A program made the translations under genes and the position numbers. Of a stretch of 64,000 nucleotides of DNA, positions 47,766-56,730 are shown in pieces. Below the pieces are notes generated by a model that did no database searches, was not told the origin of the DNA, and worked only from the letters and a program-made list of their open reading frames with translations. The DNA lies in contig NC_091120.1 in the NCBI RefSeq assembly GCF_040183065.1, positions 176,850,488 through 176,914,487 of the forward strand, given 5' to 3'. The stretch is from Periplaneta americana. Lineage: Eukaryota; Arthropoda; Insecta; Blattodea; Blattidae. The stretch's first letter is position 1, and every line of letters starts with the position of its first letter.

Positions 47766-47925
47766 TCCGTCTAGTGGGTTATTCTTATCTTCACTAATCT
47801 AACATACAATTTCAGAAAGATACAAGGATTAACGACATCCCTCGAGACTAGAAGGCTAACTTACCCAGTGCTAGTGACTGTTGACTGAAAGGCGCGCCTC
47901 CAACTGCTTGAATCCTTGGACTTCT
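47766..47925 (-). promoter_or_regulatory. Leader of retroelement 1 with splice donor
   Basis: Untranslated leader before gag. A consensus 5' splice site GG|GTAAGT has its exon end at 47865. The same site, with flanking CTAGTxAC-like sequence, is at 54864 in element 2, so it is conserved and probably serves production of spliced env mRNA. Confidence 0.6.
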
Positions 47926-49255
47926 GCTGCTGGACACTATCACTATCAGTGTTCAAGTTGATTGATATTTGGTCAATTACATCTGGAACTACTCCGTCCT
48001 TTTCCCAGTATTCTGCTTCTAAATTGGCGACGTGGTGGCAGAAACCTGCCCAATGTAGTCGTGTTACCTCCTGTATTGCGTTTTTCGTAGTTTCGCGCAG
48101 CTTTGTTAAAGACAAATCTCCTGTAACATTCGTGTCCCTTACAATTCTCTTGATTTTCGACCATGCGAGTTCGATGGCATTTAGATCACACATATATGGA
48201 GGAAGACTTATCACAACATGTCCACTACCTGACAACATGTTATCTATTCTATACGTCTTCTCCTTTGGTTTCAGTGGAAGAATCAGTTTATAAAAGTCGT
48301 TCTTACGCATTGTCTCATTGCACTCGACTCCTTTCTTTCTCAGCCACTCTATCATGTCCCCTTTGAGGGCATAGGGTGATGGCGCTTTATCAACCTGAAT
48401 GCAATGGTATGGTGCATTGTCTAAAACGACAACAGAAATTGGCTGAAGATTTGGCATAAGTTGATTAACTACCCACTTTTGAAAATTGCCGCTATTAATT
48501 TGCCCATGGTAGTCTCCTGTTGTAGAGCCAGCTTTGCATATTAGTTCTGCACCGGCAAGAAAACCACTTGCGCCCCCGGTATGTAGTATTATCAGTCTGT
48601 TCCCCGAATTCATATTGTCCTGAACTCCCATTACGTCATCACTTTGCCAACATCTTCGGTGAGTTAGATTGCTATCGACCCACGTCTCGTCTACGTACAC
48701 AATTTCACGTCCTTCTTCTCGATACTTCTTCATTTTACGCATATAGTTTGCCCTCCAATCTATAATATCCGGTCTTTCTACCAAGATTTTTCGTTTTGAC
48801 TGGCATTTCCTCCATCTAAACCCCATGCTTTTCACGACTCTGTTTAGTGATTTTCTGCCCCAAGGAAAATTGATTTTTTCTTTAATTACCGTCAAAAGTT
48901 TAGGTATTGTCGGCACTCTCTTTTCTTGAATATAAAAGTCTTGTATTGTATTTCTTATAACACACTTGTCGAAGTCGTCTACATGCAGTATATTACGAGA
49001 TATTATTCGTCTCTTCTTTCCTGGCGATTTCAGAAGTCTATCCGGACTGTTTTCTTTTCTTATCTTATATTCCTTCCTAATCTTCTTTATTGTACTATAC
49101 CCTACTCCAGTGTATTCGGCCGCTCTTTCAGTTGATTTATTTAAGGGAATCCTCAAATGTTTTTGCACTCTTTCCTCATCGCACTTCTCTATGATGTTAG
49201 CTATTATTTCTCTTGCTTCACTATGAATAGTTGTGTTTGCCTTTCTATTAGCCAT
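47861..49255 (-). CDS. IS630-Tc1-mariner transposase, D-x82-E, C-terminus fused into retroelement
   Basis: 464 residues, open throughout. N-terminal HTH with AAEYTGVGYSTIKKIRKEY (45-63); second HTH-like RVPTIPKLL...GRKSLNRVVKSMGF (113-146). Catalytic Asp189 in IVYVDETWVDS, Asp279 in VVVLDNAPYH and Glu362 in PPYMCDLNAIELAW. By my count 82 residues lie between the last two, much longer than Tc1 (34); from memory a DD82E group called Sailor has been described. The last 25 or so codons (below about 47935) lie in DNA similar to the leader of retroelement 2, and the stop TAA overlaps the retroelement splice donor. So the native C-terminus seems lost, and this is a chimeric open frame. No TIRs were found. 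Candidate start at 49255 keeps the HTH. Confidence 0.8.
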   Translation of the reverse strand: MANRKANTTIHSEAREIIANIIEKCDEERVQKHLRIPLNKSTERAAEYTGVGYSTIKKIRKEYKIRKENSPDRLLKSPGKKRRIISRNILHVDDFDKCVIRNTIQDFYIQEKRVPTIPKLLTVIKEKINFPWGRKSLNRVVKSMGFRWRKCQSKRKILVERPDIIDWRANYMRKMKKYREEGREIVYVDETWVDSNLTHRRCWQSDDVMGVQDNMNSGNRLIILHTGGASGFLAGAELICKAGSTTGDYHGQINSGNFQKWVVNQLMPNLQPISVVVLDNAPYHCIQVDKAPSPYALKGDMIEWLRKKGVECNETMRKNDFYKLILPLKPKEKTYRIDNMLSGSGHVVISLPPYMCDLNAIELAWSKIKRIVRDTNVTGDLSLTKLRETTKNAIQEVTRLHWAGFCHHVANLEAEYWEKDGVVPDVIDQISINLNTDSDSVQQQKSKDSSSWRRAFQSTVTSTG

Positions 49256-50129
49256 ACTAAACGAAAGTGTTTAAGACTATCGTTCTTGCTAATATCACTG
49301 CTCTATAATCTCGCACTATTATTCCTATACTATAGCTATACAAATCCTATACTATTTTATCACTACACTACACTATACTAATCCTATACTAGATATACGC
49401 ACTACACTGAATTACACAGATTTACTGTAATTACTGTATAAGGAAGTTCTGAATTGAACAATGTAAAGAATACTGTAAACTCAAGTTGACTGCACTCTCG
49501 CAATATATATTCAGAACTGGTAGTTGTCTGTCAATGTCATAGAAAGGCCACCCCCATCCCGAACCTTTAGTAGCTACCCTCTTCCCCGCGGTTGCAGCAG
49601 ACCCCTCTCACACGGACACAGTTACTAGTCCTCCACAGTAACCCTCTGCATTTCTTACCGGTTTTGAAAAAATGTAAGAGACAAACTTGCCTAAGTGTCA
49701 CATATGAATTTTGCAAAAATACAGTTAAAAATAAGAAATCATCCATTAAAATATACTTACTACAAAAAATAACTTACCTGATGAAGTCAGATCACCGTAA
49801 TTGGGTTGATAATCTTTGTCATCATCACTGTTATCTTCAAACATGTTATGAATGGACTCCAGGTGTCACTTTTCATATGCCATGTTTGTTTGGCATAATT
49901 GTGTCTGTATGGTACTGCTGCAAATGAAATGGATCTGTTAGACATTAAACTTCAGATGTCTCATTAGTACAATTTTTGTACTTGTGGCCGTATTCTTCCC
50001 AAGGTGCGGTATGTGAATAGCACACTAAAATTGCTGCACGAATGTTTTTTTTTTTAATCTGAACTAAACCTATTTTTAACTAGTTGCACCTAATCACGTG
50101 AATACATACAAGTTAATGTTTAATTATTT
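49256..50129. other. Flank of IS630-type transposase; no gene recognised
   Basis: Sequence upstream of the transposase start: short CTATACT-rich repeats at 49330-49400, a G/C-richer patch at 49545-49620. Neither a TIR of that transposon nor a 5' LTR of retroelement 1 is recognisable. Confidence 0.5.
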
Positions 50130-50256
50130 TGTTCATAAACTGTTGTCAATCAGGGCCTGTGCCTGAGCGTGTGTTCAATTACTGCTTGGGCTAATTGCCT
50201 GGTTGGATTTTTTCTACGAGATTTTCCTCAACTGTAAAGCGAATGTCAGGTGAACC
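50130..50256 (+). mobile_element. tRNA-derived SINE, upstream part (interrupted)
   Basis: Contains TACTGCTTGGGCTAATTGCC, TGGTTGGATTTTTTC and GATTTTCCTCAACTGTAAAG, then GCGAATGTCAGGT, typical body of an insect tRNA-SINE. The element is cut at 50256 by an LTR retroelement and continues at 55774. Confidence 0.7.
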
Positions 50257-50519
50257 TGTGGTGTAATGGCCAGAGCGGCTTAGGATGGTAGGCTGCCACC
50301 AGGTTATTAATATGTTAACCAACGGTGTTTAAGACATCGTGGGCTTCTAGACTGTCCTGAGATCCAGAAATGAACAGTAGTCGAAGTCGAGAATGTCTGA
50401 ATGAATGAATGAAATAGCCTATGAATTTTCCGTGAAGGGCTATGGCCTCCTAAAAAGGAGAGCTCTTTAGAGATCATGCGGTGAGCTAATCCGCATGACA
50501 GTAGGTTATGTTCTATATA

Positions 50520-50733
50520 GGGGAGAGTCGGGTAGTATCGGACATCGGGTAATATCGGACAGTGAGTTTCTGTCATTTACCACACAATGATAGTACCTGA
50601 TTGACATGGTTACGTTTCTGTGATGTCGCATAGAGAAACGTAACCATGTCATTCAGGTACTACCATATTGTGGTAGATGAAAGAAACGCACTGTCCGATA
50701 TTACCCGATGTCCGATACTACCCGACTCTTCCC
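50520..50733. mobile_element. Foldback MITE with TA duplication
   Basis: 214 bp, almost entirely one inverted repeat. Ends GGGGAGAGTCGGGTAGTATC (left) and GGGAAGAGTCGGGTAGTATC (right, complement), with arms of about 98 bases and a loop near 50620-50640. TA on both sides (50518-50519, 50734-50735), so a Tc1/mariner-type MITE. Repeats the motif GGTAxTATCGGACA twice per arm. Confidence 0.9.
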
Positions 50734-50759
50734 TAGGTTTTGTTCATCGTTCGTGTGTA

Positions 50760-51182
50760 TACACTTGCACTCTCACTCGATACTTGCAAACTGTAGCGAT
50801 CTCCATTCTTCTCGGTTCTTGGCTGTTCTGGACCACAGGGGTCCAGCTAGGCTCTTGAAGAAGTCTGCCCATCTGGTCCCAGGTCTTCCTCGGTTTCGCC
50901 TCCCGATGCGTGAGTCCCATGTGGTGGAAATATGCGCCCATCTGCAGCCTTGAAGTCTCGACACTTGGCCTCCCCATTTCCATTTCAGGCTTTCCCTTTG
51001 GTGTGCCATGTCTCTGGTGTTTGTCATCTGCTTGAGTCTTGTGTTGGAAATTTTGTCTCTGAGGGAGAGTCCTAGGATTTTCCTCTCCATTTTGCGCTGG
51101 CAGATCTGAATCTGTGTCTTCTGGTTCACAGTCAGTTTCCAGGTCTGACAGCTGTAAAGTAAGGTTGGGAGGATACAGGATG
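50760..51182 (-). pseudogene. RTE-type LINE protein C-terminus
   Basis: Minus-strand reading opens at the truncation with ILPTLLYSCQTWKLT (end of reverse transcriptase, thumb region), continues MERKILGLSLRDKIS, LKWKWGGQVSRL, RNRGRPGTRWADF and EEWRSL, ending in a stop near 50771. This is the standard C-terminal tail of insect RTE-type LINEs. The frame is intact over the fragment, so the insertion is fairly young. It runs antisense to nothing functional; it just sits in the LTR. Confidence 0.8.
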
Positions 51183-51524
51183 CGAGAATGTAATACTTTA
51201 TTAATATAGTAGATGAAAAAGATACAATGCATTATGGTGTGGACTTGTCGGTGAAGCAAGTAGAAGTGAATCCAGAATATATACAAAGTTGGTTATATAT
51301 TAAATATGTGGGCTGTCAGGCTCCTCCTATGCAATATTTTTCTAGCCAATCGTATGCATAGCGTCGGGGCTGTGCACTCCACATTACATTCATATATGAA
51401 CATACGAGGGGTCACATAGTCATGTGCACTGACATTATACATACACAATAACTTGGACTTTACTATGATAAGAACAAATGTGTATTACAGGCAATAAATG
51501 ATCTATGTACATTATTCCATCACA

Positions 51525-51536
51525 CCTCCCTCCATA
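51525..51536 (-). other. Polypurine tract of retroelement 2
   Basis: Minus strand ATGGAGGGAGG directly before the 3' LTR. Confidence 0.75.
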
Positions 51537-51564
51537 TTAAATGTGTGGTTACCTTTTAAGGGGA

Positions 51565-52600
51565 TTACACTTTTTTCTTTTGCCATGGGTTCAATGAGGA
51601 TGAGGGACGAAGGGTAATGTTTGGGAGTTTGCTAACTATGGACTCCAGGGATTGTGTCTTTATTTGATTGATCAATTCGGTTACTTCCTCTGTTAGGGGG
51701 ATTGATGGAGATGGTTTGCGTAAGGAAGGTGGAAGTGTTTGAGGTTTTAGTTCAAACAGTCTTCGACCTTGTTCCTTATCATCATCGTCCTTGCTCATCA
51801 AGTCATCATTGACTCGTGATCGCCTTTCATTCCTTTGACCATATTGTTGGTTATTAATAATTATGGGAGTAGAACATGAAGTTGGCCTGTATGACTTTTT
51901 ACAGTCAGTAAATGTTCCTTTCCAGTTTACGTTGACGAACACACCAATAGAAGCATTTGCGACAGGATGCGCAACAAAAACAACAGAGCAATAAAAGTAC
52001 AATACAGCCAATAATAGTACGTATAATAAACCAGGAATGAGTATGAAAAGAAAAAAGAAGAATCTTCCTGTATCTTTTTCTCTTCTTGTTTAATTTTTTT
52101 CTGTACCTCATCAATACACATACCCATGTATTTGAAATCGTGGGTTGCTGTTAATATGTTTGAAAATGGAAGAGTCATTTGCATATTTGCTAACTTTTCA
52201 TGCTCATCATTGGTAATACAACAATCAATGTCCATCGGGACTAGAGGGATGACATCAGTTGTGTGGAATAAATCATACCAACTGAGGTCATGCCTTTACA
52301 GTAATGCTGTAGAAAAATCTTTCCTCGTGGATACATAGCTTTTTGTTCGTCATCGCAAACAATAGCAATTTCATCATGATCTGTGGTAACATACAACCGT
52401 TCATTTGTTTGTGACATTAGTATCCAGAGTGTTTTACTTAAGCTCATATATTTCTCTAAAAGTTGACATGTTACTGGGTATTTGTGTGTTACAAAGTGTA
52501 ATAAACCAGTAAGGCAGTCATCGTTAGTCAGGTAGTTGATAGGGCTTGTTTCTGCACAAATATAATTAATACTATATACTTTTTTACACATCCATTTCAT
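51565..52600 (-). pseudogene. Env-like protein, C-terminal half (retroelement 2)
   Basis: Same region of env as 40110-41346 in element 1. Open pieces 52241-52600, 51927-52235 and 51565-52011 in changing frames. A hydrophobic membrane segment followed by a Cys-rich motif lies near 51930-52060, and a polar tail ends at 51565. The N-terminal half with cleavage site and fusion region is absent. Broken by frameshifts. Confidence 0.7.
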
Positions 52601-53546
52601 AATGTCCTTCTCCCATAATATGTCTTACATTGATCTGATTCTGCCAGTGGTATTTGCCAATACCCACTTGCACAGTCGAGAGCAGTGAAATATCGTGCCC
52701 ATCCCAACTTATCTACAATATCTTGTATGTTAGGCAATGGAAAAGTATCGCCTACCGTCTCTGCATTTAACTTTCTAAAATCTACACAAATTCTCATTTT
52801 CTTTATGCCTGATGCATCCGTTTTCTTGGGTACTACTAGGATGGGAAAATTCCATGGGCTAGAACTCGATCGTATTATATCTTGTTCTAACATTTGTTTC
52901 ACTTATTTGTCTACTTCTTGTTGATGGGCTTGAGGAAGTCTATAGTTCTTAAGTGTCAATGGATGTTGTGAGTGAGGTGTCGGTATAGTATGTGTCATTG
53001 TCTTTACTCCTGTTAACTGATCGCCTGGGAGTCGAAATGTCATTAAATCTATTACAAATATCCAAAATGGAATTACTTTCTTCCGTCAAATGTGTAAGAT
53101 GTAACCCTGATTGAAGTAGTTGTAAACGTTCATTGGTATTTTTACAATTCTGATGTTGTGATATTGTTAATATTCGTTCTAACGAGGGAATGTCTGTAAT
53201 AGTTTCATCATTCTCATTACAGTTTACAACTGCAACTATAAAATTGTTGATCCTTACACATAACTACGCTTTCGGCTACTATTATGTTTTGTGGATAGGT
53301 ATTCTTTTGGACAATATCTTTTACCTTCTTCTTTTTGTAGGAAAGTCTACATATTGTTCTCGCCTTTCTTTAATAGTAATGGTACCTAATGTAAGTGTCT
53401 GTATTTGTCGAATATAATCTCGTTGGAGTATCAAATGTATATTTGAATATAATATTGGGGTAACATAGCATTTCACTTTATATTATTAATTTGAATGTTA
53501 ATCCATCCAAGAACTTCTACAGGTATTCCTGCAATACCACTAATTT
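52597..53546 (-). pseudogene. Pol fragment with start of reverse transcriptase (retroelement 2)
   Basis: 52597-52902 carries SPWNFPILVVPKKTDASG, RICVDFRKLNAETVGDTFPL and ARYFTALDCASGYWQI, so unlike element 1 the first catalytic Asp motif is kept. The frame then ends after DQCKT, where the deletion joins pol to env. Upstream, 52903-53546 is the protease-polymerase linker with several stops. Confidence 0.8.
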
Positions 53547-53744
53547 CTATCTTTGTGTATGTCGTGTAATCATCCCTTTCACTTTATCTTTTGTTACCAA
53601 GGAAATACTTGAACCGGTGTCAATTAAAGCAGTGCTTATCCCCAATAAGTCCTTGTTTTCTACTTGTACTAAAAATTCATGCATTTCTTGTTTACAGTCT
53701 TTTACTGTACAACAGCATAAAAGAGACTGCCGCGTTGCTGTCAA
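53547..53744 (-). pseudogene. Retroelement aspartic protease (retroelement 2)
   Basis: Contains STALIDTGSSISLVTKDKVK, the catalytic DTGS motif, preceded by a Gag-Pol linker with CCCTVKDCKQE. Truncated by a stop at 53547. Homologous to 46519-46806. Confidence 0.7.
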
Positions 53745-54661
53745 TTAGTTTTCCTGACTACCACTTGTTTGATTTCCGAGCCCTCGTTGGGATCCTCTAC
53801 CCCTACCTCGAGGATTGTTTCGACAATCTCTCACCTTGTGACCCCATCTTTTACAGGCATCACATCGAGGAGTGGTGCTATCGTGAGCGAAATGTCCACT
53901 TCGATTACATTTATAACATTTAATCGTCGAATCCACGACATGTACTATTTCTTTTTGTTATTCCTTTATGTCCCTCAAACTCTTGTTTGAATGATCGGTA
54001 TCCCTGATACCCTGATTGACTCGTACCACCTCGGTTGGATGTGTATTTCACACTTGTCGATTTCCTGTCACATTCCTCTATCACAGCTTTATCAATAGCT
54101 TCTTTTAGAGACATTTTATCTGCGGATAGCTTAACTGCCTCTCGAACGGCTTCAGTGTATATACCATTAATAAATACATTCTTTCCCAACTTTATTATTA
54201 TATCCTGACCATCTTGACGGGCTGTTGGATCCATTCCGTAGTGAAACGGTTTGTACTATCGAACGTGACTTGTATCAATTGTTCAATACACACACCCCAC
54301 TGTAATACTTTGTTTGGTTTTTGTCATACCTGACACAATTGTGTCGTGTAATAGACGAAAGTGCATTGTACTGAAAAGTGAGTTTCTAGTTTTTTTTTTT
54401 TTTTAATTTCTGCCCAAGTAATATCAGGATGTGGTCGAATGACTGGTTTTTGTCTTTTGCAACCAGAGATTCTGCTGCTTCTACCTTATGTATAAACTCT
54501 GACAACTGTGCTGAATCTCCTGCGAAACCCTTTTCAAATAACTTAGCTGCCACTTTAATTGAAAATTCTGTGCTTACATTTCTTTGCCTCAAAAGAGTAT
54601 TGAGTTGCTGTTCTAACAATATATTGAGTATCGTACAGTCAGTGAACACGAATTTGTGCAA
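53745..54661 (-). pseudogene. Gag remnants with zinc knuckles (retroelement 2)
   Basis: Pieces: 54386-54661 (capsid start, with a VAAKLFEKGFAGD motif shared with element 1), 53920-54234 (KLGKNVFINGIYTEAVREAV, middle), 53745-53936 (nucleocapsid). The second knuckle is CDACKRWGHKVRDC; the first, CYKCNRSGHFAHDS, has Ser at the last Cys position, so it probably could not bind zinc. Frameshifts and stops separate the pieces, and a T/A run at 54392-54405 marks one. Confidence 0.75.
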
Positions 54662-55206
54662 TTGACAAAGTCAAGTAATGCATATAAAATAAACAATAGA
54701 GATATAAAAAACAATAATGTAATTCTCTCTACTGGATCTATATCTGAAGGAGTAGTAATCTTTTACGAGTGTGGGTTGCTTCGTTTGTATCCTAATCTGA
54801 CTATATTTTGTTGAAAAATAAGAAGGGCTAACACCATTCCACAGAAGTAGAAAGAAAACTTACCCGATACTAGTGATCGTGGAGCTGCAGTGGTGCCTCT
54901 GTCTAGTCGATCCTTGAATCTCGTAGTCAGACTGCAGGGTGAGTTTCTCTCGCGGGATGTCAGCAACAGGAACACCAAGATCTGGATCTGATGCCCAAAA
55001 AAAATGGAGTTGGAGCCACCAACTGTCCTTAGGGCTGTTTCTCGTTGTCCAGGAACAACCAGGATCAGCAACACAGCAAAGATGTAGAAAGTAGTATTAC
55101 AAAGGTAGTTCGTAACGATATCAAAGTGGATAGTAGATGTCTGAAGTCCTCCAATTCTGCAAAGTCGATAAGAAGATGCTCTTCTATCCCACTGCTGCCA
55201 CCAAGA
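54662..55206 (-). promoter_or_regulatory. Leader of retroelement 2 with splice donor and PBS
   Basis: Non-coding leader. Consensus donor GG|GTAAGT with exon end at 54864. Next to the LTR the minus strand reads TCTTGGTGGCAGCAGTGGGA (55187-55206); TGGTGGCAGCAG is the likely tRNA primer binding site. Confidence 0.6.
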
Positions 55207-55773
55207 TGTGGTGTAATGGCCAGAGCGCATTAGGATGGTAGGCTGCCACCAGGTTATTAATATGTTAACCAACGGAGTTTAAGACGTCGTGGGCTTCTAG
55301 ACTGTCCTGAGACTAAGTCCAGAAATGAAGAGTAGTTGAAGTTGAGAATGTAATATTTTATTAACATAGTAGATGAAAAAGATACAATGCCACTATGGTG
55401 TGGACTTGCTGGTGAAGCAACTAGAAGCGAACTCAGAGCATATACTAATTTCGGTATATATTAAATATGTGGGTTGTCATGCTCATTCTATGCAATACTT
55501 TTCTAGCCAGTCGTATGCATAGCGTCGGGGCTGTGCACTCCACGTTACATTCATATATGGTCATGTGAGGGGGTCATATAGTCATGTGAACCAACATCAT
55601 ACATACGCAAAACTTGGGACTTTACTACGATAAGAACAAATACTAATAAGGAAAGAGGAAAAGAAAGGGAGCAGCTTGTGCATCAATATGACTAATGTAT
55701 ATCATGTGGTTAATTGTAAAACTGACATGTGTATTACATGCAATAAATGATCTATGTACAATATTCCATCACA
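55207..55773 (-). repeat. 5' LTR of retroelement 2
   Basis: 567 bp, TGTGGTGTAATGG at the low end and TTCCATCACA at the high end. Aligns with 50257-50396 and 51183-51524 with scattered differences. Confidence 0.9.
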
Positions 55774-55918
55774 ATCTCATACATCATCTCTCAAAATACC
55801 ATCTATCACCAGTTCAATGTACGCTAAAAGGGTGTAGTGATTGATACAGTGTCGTTAAATAACAAACTAAAAGGATCTATTGTCGCATATTAACCTCATC
55901 TTCTCTACTTTTCATGAC
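55774..55918 (+). mobile_element. tRNA-derived SINE, downstream part, plus 110-bp-unit piece
   Basis: Continues the SINE cut at 50256: CATCATCTCTCAAAATACC, ATCTATCACCAG, then the tail TGATACAGTGTCGTTAAATAAC. After the tail it shares TATTGTCGCATATTAACCTC and CTTCTCTACTTTTCATGA with the 110-bp units at 36836-36953 and 37471-37953. No target duplication of the LTR element could be identified in the flanks. Confidence 0.7.
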
Positions 55919-56364
55919 TGTTTGAAAACACACCACTGCGTATTTTATCAAGTTTTTCTTCTTTTAATTATTTGATAAAATATGTGTTAGGCATATGGGT
56001 TTGTAGGAGACGAGCAGTAGAAAGCTGCGAATATGAAAGTATTCTGTGTGCGAGACGGATTTTTTGTGAAGAGGAATTAAAAGAGTTGTTTGATATATCT
56101 TCACCATATTAATCGTTTGAAGAAAAGTATTAATAGTGGAGTTAAACTTTTAGAGCCCCTTCAGATGAGACCACTTTTAGAAGCGCTGCCACTTTTGAAT
56201 AATGGATATAAATGACGGTCTTCATACTCAGCTACAGCCACAGAATAATGGCACTGCAGAAAATCTGAGTGGTTGGCTTCGGCCACTGAAAGTGGCGCTT
56301 CCCATTGCAATACCAGGAATTAAATTGTAGGTTTTAGATGAGGCCACAATTTTAGTGGTGCATC
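55919..56364. other. No gene recognised
   Basis: Unassigned DNA; no repeat boundary or coding signal recognised. Confidence 0.4.
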
Positions 56365-56440
56365 TGTGCCTCCATGCCCCCCAAGTGCCTTCATGGCATG
56401 TTACTGGGATATCTTTACCTTTTTATCTGTGACGCTGTTA
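56365..56440 (+). repeat. Dispersed repeat, CCTCCATGCCCCCCAAGTGC family
   Basis: Plus-strand copy of the repeat at 38872-38975 (CCTCCATGCCCCCCAAGTGC, CTTCATGGCATGTTACTGGG, ATATCTTTACC). Confidence 0.6.
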
Positions 56441-56730
56441 ACGGATGACTGTTGGGCCACCAACATCATGGCAGTATAAGCCTGATATGGCACAGTGTTT
56501 TTTGTTTTCGAATTTCATTGGTAATTCCTGCTAGAAGGTCTTGAAATGATTTCTTAAACATGCGAAAATACGAGGAAAAAAAAAAATCCGTTTTATAGTC
56601 CTGATGTAAATCAAATAAAGTGTGAAATAGTTCTGTATTCTGTATTTCCAAAACCAATGGATGGACCTAGACTCCTTTTTTATTTTTACGTATGAGCAAA
56701 GTTGCCAAAAGTATATTTCTCTCTCTCTAT

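Larger units (their letters stand above)
39516..47925 (-). mobile_element. Env-bearing Gypsy-type LTR retroelement 1, 5' truncated
   Basis: Order on the minus strand: leader with splice donor (47865), gag (47765 down), protease, reverse transcriptase, RNase H, integrase, env, polypurine tract, 3' LTR (40071-39516). A separate env after pol and the integrase GPY/F-type tail are typical of Gypsy-group insect endogenous retroviruses (errantivirus-like). No 5' LTR is found above 47925, where similarity to the leader of element 2 stops and an IS630-type transposase begins. A mariner-like element occupies 41347-42678 within env. Stops, frameshifts and loss of a catalytic segment in reverse transcriptase mean it is dead. 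Confidence 0.85.
50397..51182 (-). mobile_element. RTE-type LINE, 5' truncated, 9-bp duplication
   Basis: Insertion in the LTR flanked by the perfect 9-bp duplication CGAGAATGT (50388-50396 and 51183-51191). It carries the LINE C-terminus and ends with an (ATTC)n-type tail (minus strand; GAATGAATGAATG on plus at 50399-50411). A foldback MITE is nested in its 3' part. Confidence 0.88.
50257..51524 (-). repeat. 3' LTR of retroelement 2, split by a LINE
   Basis: LTR sequence 50257-50396 and 51183-51524, interrupted by a 786-bp insertion. Compared with the other LTR it also lacks about 90 bases near 51479. Confidence 0.9.
50257..55773 (-). mobile_element. Gypsy-type LTR retroelement 2, two LTRs, internally deleted
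   Basis: Both LTRs present (50257-51524 with an insertion, 55207-55773), ends TGTGGTG and ATCACA. Internal order on the minus strand: PBS region, leader with splice donor, gag, protease, start of reverse transcriptase, then directly the C-terminal half of env, polypurine tract, 3' LTR. The rest of reverse transcriptase, RNase H, integrase and env N-terminus are deleted at about 52600. Related to, but clearly diverged from, element 1. Confidence 0.88.

Noticed and set aside
48163-49381. Plus-strand open frames over the D-x82-E transposase
   Set aside because: Antisense shadows of the 464-codon frame; no motifs.
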